Assembly (NCBI GenBank): GCA_013388425.1
Contig: JACADV010000031.1
Span: forward strand, 1 to 46,620
From: Thermoanaerobaculaceae bacterium
GTDB taxonomy: Bacteria > Acidobacteriota > Thermoanaerobaculia > Thermoanaerobaculales > Thermoanaerobaculaceae
DNA: 46,620 nt
Reading direction: 5' to 3'
A program made the position numbers and the translations under genes. Under the pieces are notes generated by a model, which made no database searches, was not told where the DNA came from, and saw only the letters and a list, made by a program, of their open reading frames with translations. Shown in pieces: positions 24,221 to 31,787 of this stretch (positions within the stretch are counted from its first letter, which is position 1; the number at the start of each line of letters is the position of its first letter).

Positions 24221-24463
24221 TCACCCTCGCTCTTCCCCGGGTACTTCGCAGCCACAGGTCGGGCAGCGCTGATCCTCGGGCCCCAGCGGCCCGCCGCAGC
24301 TCTGGCACACCTGCCCCTCGCCCGGGGCACTGCCACACTGCCCCCCCTGCCGACCGCCGGCCGGCCTGGGCACCGCTCAGGTGGGTACACCCAGCCGCGG
24401 CAGCACCACCCACTGCAGCAGCACCCACCCCGCAAGAATCGCCAGGAGGACGAGAACGTCCAT
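24221..24463 (-). CDS. Membrane helix plus zinc ribbon with in-frame TGA (selenoprotein candidate or broken gene)
   Basis: One continuous frame of 81 codons. It starts at ATG 24463, 6 nt after the arsR stop. Residues 1-28 form a single transmembrane helix (MDVLVLLAILAGWVLLQWVV) ending LPRLGVPT. Codon 29 is TGA (24379-24377). The same frame continues for 51 residues into a zinc ribbon, CQSCGG then CPTCGCE, and stops at TGA 24223-24221. The second part has no Shine-Dalgarno sequence of its own; GTG 24373 is its first possible start. On the mRNA a 17-nt hairpin with loop GGC begins 11 nt after the UGA, the geometry of a bacterial SECIS. It may encode selenocysteine, be a nonsense mutant, or be two small genes. 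Confidence 0.6.
24349..24365 (-). promoter_or_regulatory. SECIS-like hairpin after in-frame UGA
   Basis: On the minus strand GCCGGCC pairs with GGTCGGC (one G-U wobble) around a GGC loop. The hairpin begins 11 nt after the TGA and its loop begins with G 19 nt after it, which fits published geometry for bacterial SECIS elements. The surrounding sequence is so GC-rich that a chance hairpin is quite possible. Confidence 0.3.
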
Positions 24464-24469
24464 GGGACG

Positions 24470-24823
24470 CTAGCTCCCCTCGCGCAGGAAGGCCGCGCGT
24501 CCCCGCTCGATCTCTTTCTTCTCGGCGTTCACCTGCCGCTCCAGGGAGTCGCAGACACTGCTACAAATCGCAAACACCGTGGCGTCCTCGATGCGGTAGA
24601 GAATGTTGACCCCCTCCCGGCGGCAGCTCACCAGACCCGCGCGGCGCAGCACCGACAGGTGCTTGGACACGTTGGCCTGGCTGCCGCCCACGGCGCCAAG
24701 GATGTCGTTGACGCACAGCTCGCCGCCGTGGAGTGCGTGGAGGATCCGCAGCCGCATGGGGTCCGCCATGGCCTTGAGCCGATCCGCGATTCGCTCGAAG
24801 AGTATTTCCGAAGCAGCCTGCAC
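24470..24823 (-). CDS. ArsR-family transcriptional regulator
   Basis: A 117-aa winged helix-turn-helix repressor. GTG 24823 is chosen because GGAGGGG lies just upstream and it gives normal ArsR length. The DNA-binding helix is in GGSQANVSKHLSVLRRAGLV and the start of the domain in MADPMRLRILHAL. Possible metal or thiol sensing cysteines are in ELCVND (where classic arsenic sensors have ELCVC) and ICSSVCDSL. Its promoter carries an element shared with the tolC-RND promoter, so it probably represses both itself and the efflux operon. Confidence 0.92.
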   Translation of the reverse strand: MQAASEILFERIADRLKAMADPMRLRILHALHGGELCVNDILGAVGGSQANVSKHLSVLRRAGLVSCRREGVNILYRIEDATVFAICSSVCDSLERQVNAEKKEIERGRAAFLREGS

Positions 24824-24839
24824 GTCCCCTCCCCGGAAA

Positions 24840-24857
24840 CTGCATAACCACTCGGCA
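24840..24857 (+). promoter_or_regulatory. Putative ArsR operator at the arsR promoter
   Basis: CTGCATAACCACTCGGCA covers the predicted transcription start and touches the -10 box of arsR. Nearly the same sequence, CTGTATAACCATATCGGCA, overlaps the -10 of the tolC promoter on the opposite strand (31219-31201). Confidence 0.5.
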
Positions 24858-24885
24858 ATATAAGAAATCTCCGGGGCAAGGTCAA
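24857..24885 (-). promoter_or_regulatory. Strong promoter of arsR
   Basis: Minus-strand TTGACC (24885-24880), 17-nt spacer, TATATT (24862-24857). Close to sigma-70 consensus and AT-rich against the local background. Start near 24850, leader about 27 nt. It separates arsR from the upstream PII-like gene. Confidence 0.7.
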
Positions 24886-24912
24886 GTGGCGGCGGGAGCG
24901 GGTGGCGCCGAC

Positions 24913-25197
24913 TCACATGACCTCCTCGACCCCCCACACGATCATCTTCAACCGCTCGCCGCAATCGCTGCAGAAGGAGCGGATCTCCTCCACCAGGCGA
25001 TCCAGCGCCTCGGCGGTGAGCACCGTGAAGATGATGGCCGAGGTCTTAGGAAACGCCCGCGAGCCCAGCCGCGGGCCGGTAGCCCCAACTCCCACGGCAC
25101 GGGGGATCTCCGTGTACCCCACCACCCCCGCCCGATTCAGGAGCACTTCCAGCTCTTCCTTCTTCCCCTCGTCGATGATCAGCATCAAGAGCTTCAT
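24913..25197 (-). CDS. Small PII-like protein
   Basis: A 94-aa protein with the ferredoxin-like pattern of the PII/CutA superfamily: MKLLMLIIDEGKKEELEVLL, VGATGPRLGSRAFP in place of the T-loop region, and a closing strand with MIVWGVEEVM. It lacks the GlnB uridylylation context. PII-like proteins outside nitrogen control (sometimes called PII-NG) are known next to heavy-metal RND pumps, and this one follows an RND operon. Two cysteines in FCSDCGERL could bind a metal. Function is inferred. Confidence 0.65.
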   Translation of the reverse strand: MKLLMLIIDEGKKEELEVLLNRAGVVGYTEIPRAVGVGATGPRLGSRAFPKTSAIIFTVLTAEALDRLVEEIRSFCSDCGERLKMIVWGVEEVM

Positions 25198-25200
25198 TGC

Positions 25201-25389
25201 TCACTCCCTTACGCCCAGCGCCCGCAGCACCCACATCATGGGGCACCACTTGGTAAAGGCGGACTGGAGGAGGTTGAGGCCCACAAAGGCAGTGAAGGCC
25301 AAGAACCCCGGGTGCACCAGATACCCCAGCGCCACCGACACCACCACGAAGAATCCCGCAATACCCCGCAAGCCATCGTTCACTGTCAT
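25201..25389 (-). CDS. DUF2892 inner-membrane protein
   Basis: A 62-aa protein with the YgaP-type DUF2892 pattern: N-terminal NDGLRGIAGFFVVVSVALGY helix and the signature FVGLNLLQSAFTKWCPMMWV with a conserved Cys. Two transmembrane helices are expected. The start is fixed by GGAGGGAG upstream. Such proteins often lie beside ArsR regulators and sulfur or rhodanese genes; the molecular role is unknown. Confidence 0.85.
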   Translation of the reverse strand: MTVNDGLRGIAGFFVVVSVALGYLVHPGFLAFTAFVGLNLLQSAFTKWCPMMWVLRALGVRE

Positions 25390-25420
25390 CGTCTCCCTCC
25401 TTTGCACCGCGGCCAAGCCG

Positions 25421-28400
25421 CTACGCTTCGTTGCCGTCCATCTCCACCACGCGTTCGACCCCCACGGTTTTCACGTACATGTAGTACAGCAACGGGATCA
25501 CCACCAGCGTCAGCATGGTGGCCACCACCACGCCTGAGATCAGCGCCACGGCCAGGCCCTGGAAGATGGGATCCAGGAGGATCACCGTGCCGCCCACCAC
25601 CAGGGCTGCAGCTGTCAGGGCAATGGGCCGGAACCGCACCGCCCCGGCCTTCACCACCGCCTCCTCCAAGCGCTCACCGGCGGCCAGTTCCAGGTTGATG
25701 AAGTCCACCAGCAAGATCGAGTTGCGCACGATGATTCCGGCCAAGGCAATGAAACCAATCATGGAGGTGGCGGTGAAGAAGACCCCACCTAAAGCGTGCG
25801 CCGGCAGGATGCCGATCAGGGTCAGCGGGATGGGTGCCATAATGATCAACGGCGTAACAAACGATCGGAACCACCCCACCACCAGGAAGTAGATGAGCAC
25901 CAGCACCGCCGCAAAGGCCACGCCCATGTCGCGGAAGACCTCGTAGGTGATGTGCCACTCCCCGTCCCACTTCACGGCGTAGGCGGTGGCGTCCTCGGGC
26001 AGGTGGGTGGAGAGGACCCGGATCGGTTTCCCGTCGGGACCGCAGAGCGCGGCGATCCGATCCCGCATGGCAAGAATCCCGTACACGGGAGCCTCGGCCA
26101 CCCCGGCCATCTCCGCCACCACGTAGGTGACGGGCTGGAGGTTCTTGTGGTAGATGAACGGTTCGATCCCCCGCGGGGTGGGGCGCAACACCTCCCGCAG
26201 CGGCACGAGCGTGCCGGCCGGTGTGGGCACAGCAACGGCCAAGAGCCCGTCCAGGCTGGAGCGCTGCCCACGCCCAAGCCGCAGCACCACGGGCACCGGC
26301 TCCCGGGAGTGCGGGTCGTGGAGAAGACCCACCTCGGCGCCCGCCAGCGCCACCCGCACGGTGCGCGCCACCATCTCGGGCGTGATTCCCAGCCGGGAAG
26401 CCTTCTCGCGGTCCACCTCCACATCCACGAGCGGAGCCGGATCCTCCACGTACCAGTCCACGTCCACCACCCCTGGCGTGCTTTCGAAGATCTTCCGCAC
26501 CTGTTCCGCCAGGCGAGTCCGCTCCTCGAGGTCCGGGCCGTACACCTCCATCACCAGGGTGGACAGCACCGGCGGTCCCGGCGGCACCTCGGTCACCTTG
26601 ACGTTGGCGCCGTGACGCTGGCCAATGGGGGCCACCACGTCCCGCAGCGCGAGGGCAAAGGGGTGGGACGCCCGGCGGCGCTCGTGCTTGGGGACCAGGT
26701 TCACCTGCAGGTCGGCGACGAGCGGCCCCGAGCGCAGAAAGTAGTGCCGCACGAGGCCGTTGAAGTTGAAGGGCGCGGACGTCCCCACGTAGACCTGAAC
26801 ATCGCTCACCTCGGGCAGCTGCCGCACCGCCCCGGCCATCTCCCGAGCCGCCGCTGCCGTGGCCTCGAGGGTGGTGCCCTCGGGCATGTCGATCACCACC
26901 TGCACCTCGCTCTTGTTGTCGTAGGGCAGCATCTTCACCGTCACGACCTCGAACATCACCAAGCTCACGGAGACCAGCAGCAGCAACGCCACGCCCGCCA
27001 GTAGCGCCCACCGCCGCCACGCCCGCTCCAGGAGCGGTGCGAACAGGCGTGCGTAGAGGCGGTGCAGCCGCCCCTCCCCGGAGGTCTCCCGGTAGGGAGC
27101 GTGCGCCTCCCTAGCGCTGGCCATGGCCTGCTCTGCTCTCTTGCGGAACAGGCGATGGGTGAGCCACGGCGACACCACGAACGCCACCAGCAGCGAGAAG
27201 AGCATCGCCGCCGAGGCGTTGATGGGGATCGGCCGCATGTACGGCCCCATCAGGCCGGAGACGAAGGCCAGGGGCAGCAGTGCGGCCACCACCGTGAAGG
27301 TGGCGAGGATCGTGGGGTTGCCCACCTCGTCCACCGCGTAGAACGTGGCGATGCGCGGGGGTCCCCAGGCCAGGGAGTAGTGGCGGTGCACGTTCTCCAC
27401 CACGACGATCGCGTCGTCCACGAGGATGCCGATGGCGAAGATGAGGGCGAACAGTGTGACGCGGTTCAGGGTGTAGCCAAAGAGGTAGGAGGAAACCAGG
27501 GTGAGGGCCAGGGTCATGGGTACCGCCACGGCCACCACCACCGCCTCCCGGCGGCCGAGGGCAAAGGCCATCAGGACCACCACCGACAAGGTGGCCAGAC
27601 CCATGTGGAAGATCAGCTCCGAAGACTTCTCGTTGGCGGTGAAACCGTAGTCGCGGGTCTTGGTCACGGTGACGTTGGAGGGGATGACGGGTCCCCGCAG
27701 CTGCTCGAGGCGCGCATCCAGCTCCCGCACCAGTTCCACGGCGTTGCTGCCGGGTTTCTTGGCCACCGCCACGGTGACCGCCGGGGCGTCCACGTCCCTC
27801 CCCAACCCCTTGGCCTCTCCCCTCGCCCCACTCAGCATCCACACGTACTCGCCTGGTTCGTCGGCGCCGTCCACAATTTCGGCCACCTCCGAGAGGTAGA
27901 CGGGGCTGCCGTGGAACACGGCAATCACTGCGCGCGCCACCTCCTCGGCGGAGCGGAAGAAGCTCCCCACCTCCACCTGCGTTTCACGGTTGTTTTCCGA
28001 GAAGGAGCCCGCCGGCAATCGGAAGTTGAGCCCGGCCAGCGCCTGGTGGGCCTGGAGCAGCGACACGCCATGGGCCGCCAGCCGCTCGCGGTCGAACACC
28101 ACCCGCACCGCCCGCCGCTGCCCCCCCAGGACCCACACCTGCGAGACCCGGGGGTGATGGGCCAGCTCCGACTTCAGCTCCTCCGCCACCTGGCGGAGCT
28201 CGAGGGGCGTGGCCTCGTTGGACCAGAGGGTGTACGCCACCACCGGCACGTCGTCGATGCTGCGCGGTGCCACCACCGGCGGCAGCGCGCCCGGCGGGAG
28301 CTGCGGCGCCAGCTCGGCAAGCTTGGCGTGCAGGCGCACCACCGCCTGGTCGGGGTCGCTGCCCACCTTGAAGCGAGCGATGATCATACCCCCCGAGGCT

Positions 28401-28747
28401 TGGCTGGTGGAGTACAGGTACTCCACCTCGGGGATCTCGGAAATTGCCTTCTCCAACGGGAAGACGAGGCGCCGCTCCACCTCCTGGGCCGAGGCGCCCG
28501 GGAGGGCCACGAACACGTCGATCATGGGCACCGCAATCTGCGGTTCCTCCTCGCGCGGGGTCACCAGCACGGCAAAGGCGCCCAGGAGCAGGGAGAACAC
28601 CACGAAGAGCGGCGTCAGCTTCGACTCCAAGAAGGCGCGGGCGATCCGCCCCGAGATGCCGAGGGGACGCCTCGTCATCTTGAGCCGCTGCGCCTCGCGG
28701 CGCGCCTCTTCCCGCGCCTTGGCCACGTCCGTCGTCCGGCTGTCCAT
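25421..28747 (-). CDS. RND-family efflux pump, inner-membrane permease
   Basis: An 1108-aa resistance-nodulation-division permease, the proton-driven pump of a tripartite exporter. The N-terminus has a basic 45-residue extension, the first helix (SKLTPLFVVFSLLLGAFAVL), and two large periplasmic domains. TM4 reads GILVDDAIVVVENVH, with the Asp-Asp pair of drug-type (HAE) pumps rather than the pattern of CzcA-type metal pumps. The ATG overlaps the stop of the adaptor gene (TGATG); a GTG one codon earlier is possible. Operon order is TolC, adaptor, permease. The substrate is not determined. Confidence 0.93.
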   Translation of the reverse strand: MDSRTTDVAKAREEARREAQRLKMTRRPLGISGRIARAFLESKLTPLFVVFSLLLGAFAVLVTPREEEPQIAVPMIDVFVALPGASAQEVERRLVFPLEKAISEIPEVEYLYSTSQASGGMIIARFKVGSDPDQAVVRLHAKLAELAPQLPPGALPPVVAPRSIDDVPVVAYTLWSNEATPLELRQVAEELKSELAHHPRVSQVWVLGGQRRAVRVVFDRERLAAHGVSLLQAHQALAGLNFRLPAGSFSENNRETQVEVGSFFRSAEEVARAVIAVFHGSPVYLSEVAEIVDGADEPGEYVWMLSGARGEAKGLGRDVDAPAVTVAVAKKPGSNAVELVRELDARLEQLRGPVIPSNVTVTKTRDYGFTANEKSSELIFHMGLATLSVVVLMAFALGRREAVVVAVAVPMTLALTLVSSYLFGYTLNRVTLFALIFAIGILVDDAIVVVENVHRHYSLAWGPPRIATFYAVDEVGNPTILATFTVVAALLPLAFVSGLMGPYMRPIPINASAAMLFSLLVAFVVSPWLTHRLFRKRAEQAMASAREAHAPYRETSGEGRLHRLYARLFAPLLERAWRRWALLAGVALLLLVSVSLVMFEVVTVKMLPYDNKSEVQVVIDMPEGTTLEATAAAAREMAGAVRQLPEVSDVQVYVGTSAPFNFNGLVRHYFLRSGPLVADLQVNLVPKHERRRASHPFALALRDVVAPIGQRHGANVKVTEVPPGPPVLSTLVMEVYGPDLEERTRLAEQVRKIFESTPGVVDVDWYVEDPAPLVDVEVDREKASRLGITPEMVARTVRVALAGAEVGLLHDPHSREPVPVVLRLGRGQRSSLDGLLAVAVPTPAGTLVPLREVLRPTPRGIEPFIYHKNLQPVTYVVAEMAGVAEAPVYGILAMRDRIAALCGPDGKPIRVLSTHLPEDATAYAVKWDGEWHITYEVFRDMGVAFAAVLVLIYFLVVGWFRSFVTPLIIMAPIPLTLIGILPAHALGGVFFTATSMIGFIALAGIIVRNSILLVDFINLELAAGERLEEAVVKAGAVRFRPIALTAAALVVGGTVILLDPIFQGLAVALISGVVVATMLTLVVIPLLYYMYVKTVGVERVVEMDGNEA

Positions 28748-29817
28748 CACTGCAGCTCCTCCACCGGCGTCCCGTCCGCCGGCAGTGACCGCACGTCCAC
28801 CAGCACCACTTCGCCCCCGCTCAGGCCCGACAGGACTTCCACCCGCCCGTCCGGCAACCGGTTCCCCACCGTCACCGCCCGCGTCCTGGCCTTGCCCTCC
28901 TGGTCGCGGAGCACCACCATGGCCACCCCCCCCTGGAGGAGGACCGCGCGCTCCGGCACCGTGACGGTGCTCCGCCTCCCCGCCGGTATGGCAGCCCGGC
29001 CAGCCGCGCCACTGGGGATGTCCACGCCGTCCAGCTGGATCTTGACGGTGAAGGTGTGGCTCGCTGGGTTGGCCCCTGGTGTCATCTCCACCACGCGCCC
29101 AAACTCGTTCCCACCGGCCGGCGCCGCGTCCAGGCGCACGGGGATCTGGCTCCCCACCCGCACGCCGCTGGCCAAGCTCTCCGGCACCTGCACCACCAGC
29201 CGCCGCCCCGCGGCTGACTCCACCAGGAAGAGCGGGCGCCCGGGCACCGCCAGGTCGCCCACCTCCACGAGCTTGGCCGCCACTCGCCCCGCAAAGGGCG
29301 CCACCACCTGCGCGTCGGCGGCAATGGAAGCGGCAGCGGCCACCGCACCCTGCGCCTGCTCCACCGCCCCCTTGGCCTGCTCAAACTGCATCCTCGCCAG
29401 GTCCAGCTCCAGTTCCGAGGCCGCGGAGGAGGCGTGCAGCGCCACGAACCGTTCGTAGTTGCGCTGGGCCAGTGCCAGGGCCGCTTCGGCCTGGGCAAGG
29501 GCGCCCCGCGCCTGGGCCTCCTGGCCCTTGGCCGCCGCCGGATCGATTTCGGCCAGCACCTGCCCCGCCTTCACACTGTCCCCCGGCTGCACCAGCACCG
29601 CTACCACCGTTGCCATGACCCGACTCGCCACGGCCGCTGTCCGCAGCGCTTCGACGGTGCCGGACAGCTCCACCGTGCGGTCAACCTCCACCGCTGCTGC
29701 CCGGTCCACCTTGGCCCGGATCGGTGGGGGGGTGTCGGCTGCCGGCTGGGGCGCGGAGCCACCGCACGCTGCTATGACGATCGTGAGCACGAAAACCATG
29801 GTTCCCACACGCCGCAT
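28747..29817 (-). CDS. RND efflux periplasmic adaptor (membrane fusion protein)
   Basis: A 356-aa lipoprotein adaptor linking the RND permease to the outer-membrane channel. The signal is MRRVGTMVFVLTIVIAACGG, lipobox Cys18. A split lipoyl domain (VVAVLVQPGDSVKAGQVLAE and APFAGRVAAKLVEVGDLAVP) flanks an alpha-helical hairpin rich in Ala/Gln/Glu, followed by beta-barrel and membrane-proximal domains. GGAGG Shine-Dalgarno sequence. The stop overlaps the permease start. Confidence 0.93.
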   Translation of the reverse strand: MRRVGTMVFVLTIVIAACGGSAPQPAADTPPPIRAKVDRAAAVEVDRTVELSGTVEALRTAAVASRVMATVVAVLVQPGDSVKAGQVLAEIDPAAAKGQEAQARGALAQAEAALALAQRNYERFVALHASSAASELELDLARMQFEQAKGAVEQAQGAVAAAASIAADAQVVAPFAGRVAAKLVEVGDLAVPGRPLFLVESAAGRRLVVQVPESLASGVRVGSQIPVRLDAAPAGGNEFGRVVEMTPGANPASHTFTVKIQLDGVDIPSGAAGRAAIPAGRRSTVTVPERAVLLQGGVAMVVLRDQEGKARTRAVTVGNRLPDGRVEVLSGLSGGEVVLVDVRSLPADGTPVEELQ

Positions 29818-29852
29818 GGAATCCTCCGCAAACTCTCTGTTCCGAAAACCTC

Positions 29853-31187
29853 TCATTGCAGCACCGCTTCCGGTGGCTTGCCGCTCGCAACCGCCAGCCG
29901 CAACGCCGCTTCGATGGCGCGCGCGCGCGCCACCAGTTCCCGGGTTTCCGCCTCGCGACGAGCGGTGGAGGCGTCCAGGAGATCCAGCATCTTCACCACA
30001 CCACTGGCGAAGCGTTCGCGCGTGATGCGCTCCGACTCCACAGCTGCCTCCAGCGCTCTCTGGGCCGTGCGGTGGCGTTGCCACTCCGTCCGGGCCTCCT
30101 CGAAAGCCTGCCGGACCTCGAGGGCCACGCCTTCGGCAAACCGTTCCACATCCTCCGCTGCCGCCTCTGCTTCCAAGCGTGCGGCCCTGGCCGCGGCTCG
30201 ATCCGCCCCGGCGTCCAGCACCCGCCACCTGGCCACTGCCACCAGCGAGGTGGAATCCCCGTGGCTGCCAAAGAGCGTGTCGTCCACCCAGTCGCTGCGT
30301 GCCACAAGAGCTACACGCGGCCGCAGCGCTGCCCGCCGCACCTGCTCCTCCAGCGCGACGGCGCGCTGCATGGCCCGCGCTGCCGCCACATCGGGCCGGG
30401 TGCTGGCCGCCGCCAACCACTCCCCCACATCCCCCGTCACCGCCGGCGGATCCCCCAAGGGTTTCAGGTCCCACTGCAAACCCTGGTCCGCGCCCAGCCG
30501 GAAGGACAGGTTGGCCGACGCCACTTCCACACGACCCCGCGCCTCGGCCAGCAGGTCCTCCACCCGGGACAGTTCCACCTCGGCCCGCAGGAGCTCCGAG
30601 CGCACCAGCATCCCCTGCTCCACGTAAGCTCGCGCCAGGGCCACGTGACCTGCCACCGTGTCCCGGGCGCGCTCCAGCAGGCTCGCGTACTCGCTGGCCT
30701 GGGCCAGCGCCACGTACGCCTGGGCGGCCTGCAGGGCTGCCGTGTCGGCGGCCCAACTGGCCGAACGCGTGGCTGCCTCCGCAAAGGAAGCGGCCTGGGC
30801 AATGCGCCCTGAAAGCTCCCCCCCCGTGTACAGCGGCACCGCCAGCTCCAGCCGCGTCACTGCCGTGTCCAACGCCTCCGGTCGGTTGGGATCCGAGCTC
30901 ATGAGCTGTTGCAGCGAGAAGCGCTCCTGGTTCAGGGTGAGGGCAAACACCTCCGCCGGCGAGTCGGTGCGAATGTAGGTTTCCTCCAGCGTTACGGTCG
31001 GCCAGCGCGAGTCGCGGGCGCGCCGTAGCTGTTCCCCGGCTGCTTGAGCGCGCAGCTGTGCGGCCGTCACCTCGCGACTGTGCTCGCGCGCCCGCTGCAT
31101 CGCGCTCTGCAGCGAGAGCGGTTCGCGCGCAGCGGCCATCGCCGGAAGCAGAGCCAGGGTCCAGAGGAAAAGGGGAAGACGCCGCAT
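29853..31187 (-). CDS. TolC-family outer-membrane efflux protein
   Basis: A 444-aa outer-membrane channel. The start MRRLPLFLWTLALLPAMAAA is chosen because GGAGG lies 7 nt upstream, whereas an ATG two codons earlier is too close to it; the same residues form a signal peptide. The two internally repeated halves of the OEP fold are visible as long Ala/Glu/Arg-rich helices, each after a segment of the LAVPLYTGGELSGRI kind. It is the first gene of the efflux operon and has a near-perfect promoter. Confidence 0.92.
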   Translation of the reverse strand: MRRLPLFLWTLALLPAMAAAREPLSLQSAMQRAREHSREVTAAQLRAQAAGEQLRRARDSRWPTVTLEETYIRTDSPAEVFALTLNQERFSLQQLMSSDPNRPEALDTAVTRLELAVPLYTGGELSGRIAQAASFAEAATRSASWAADTAALQAAQAYVALAQASEYASLLERARDTVAGHVALARAYVEQGMLVRSELLRAEVELSRVEDLLAEARGRVEVASANLSFRLGADQGLQWDLKPLGDPPAVTGDVGEWLAAASTRPDVAAARAMQRAVALEEQVRRAALRPRVALVARSDWVDDTLFGSHGDSTSLVAVARWRVLDAGADRAAARAARLEAEAAAEDVERFAEGVALEVRQAFEEARTEWQRHRTAQRALEAAVESERITRERFASGVVKMLDLLDASTARREAETRELVARARAIEAALRLAVASGKPPEAVLQ

Positions 31188-31200
31188 AAGCATTCCTCCA

Positions 31201-31219
31201 TGCCGATATGGTTATACAG
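31201..31219 (-). promoter_or_regulatory. Putative ArsR operator at the tolC promoter
   Basis: Minus-strand CTGTATAACCATATCGGCA overlaps the -10 (TATAAC) and the transcription start. Ten of the first 11 bases match the element at arsR (24840-24857), and TCGGCA is shared after a one-base shift. Confidence 0.5.
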
Positions 31220-31239
31220 GAGGCGAGGCGTCGTGTCAA
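31211..31239 (-). promoter_or_regulatory. Strong promoter of the tolC-RND operon
   Basis: Minus-strand TTGACA (31239-31234), 17-nt spacer, TATAAC (31216-31211). Perfect -35 and five of six bases in the -10, the best promoter in the window. Such strength fits a gene set normally held off by a repressor. Confidence 0.8.
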
Positions 31240-31263
31240 CCCCCCAGGTGCTCTGCAACGACA

Positions 31264-31286
31264 ACGCCCGGCGCGAGGCCGGGCGT
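31264..31286 (-). terminator. Hairpin at the end of the ribosomal operon
   Basis: ACGCCCGGC (31264-31272) pairs with GCCGGGCGT (31278-31286) around a 5-nt loop, 21 nt past the rplQ stop. A 9-bp GC stem; only a short T-containing stretch follows on the minus strand. It also lies upstream of the tolC promoter and would insulate it. Confidence 0.6.
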
Positions 31287-31307
31287 CACTCCAGCGGCAG
31301 CCTCACC

Positions 31308-31775
31308 CTAGGAGCGATCGGGAGCGCTCCCGGCGTCGGCCATGGCCGCGGCGGGGCGATTGCGCTTCTTCTCCTTGGCGGACTCGCCGGCAGCGCTCTT
31401 CTTTGCCTCCGGCAGCCGGTAGTCCACGAACTCCAGGATGGCCAATTCGGCGCCGTCCCCCCGCCGTGGTCCAAGCTTGACGATGCGGGTGTACCCGCCG
31501 GGACGATCCACGAAGCGCGGCCCGATCTCGGTGAACAGCCGCTTGATGAGGTCCCGGTCGCTGAGCCAGCGCCCTGCCAGACGGCGGGCATGGACCGAGT
31601 CGGCCCGCCGGCCCAGGGTGACCATCTTCTCCACGATGGGGCGCAACTCCTTGGCCTTCGGCAGCGTGGTGATGATGCGCTCGTGGGTAATGATGGACCG
31701 GAGCTGATTGCGGAACAGCGCGCGCCGGTGCTCCGAGACGCGTCCGAGTTTGCGGTGAACCATGTTGTGACGCAT
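31308..31775 (-). CDS. rplQ: 50S ribosomal protein L17
   Basis: Large-subunit protein (155 aa) at the end of the alpha operon. Core: [20 protein letters not shown] and [20 protein letters not shown]. About 32 extra residues follow the core, Lys/Ala/Glu-rich then Ala-rich, beyond the usual length of about 120 aa. Confidence 0.96.
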   Translation of the reverse strand: MRHNMVHRKLGRVSEHRRALFRNQLRSIITHERIITTLPKAKELRPIVEKMVTLGRRADSVHARRLAGRWLSDRDLIKRLFTEIGPRFVDRPGGYTRIVKLGPRRGDGAELAILEFVDYRLPEAKKSAAGESAKEKKRNRPAAAMADAGSAPDRS

Positions 31776-31787
31776 GCCCTTCCTCCA

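Noticed and set aside
23964-24463. The two zinc-ribbon frames as one frameshifted gene
   Set aside because: FmdB has its own good Shine-Dalgarno sequence and the standard N-terminus MPLYEYQC, and the upstream frame ends in a normal stop 44 nt before it.
27062-29458. A 798-codon open frame opposite the RND and adaptor genes
   Set aside because: His/Gly/Arg-rich shadow of two well-recognised genes; no domain and no Shine-Dalgarno sequence.
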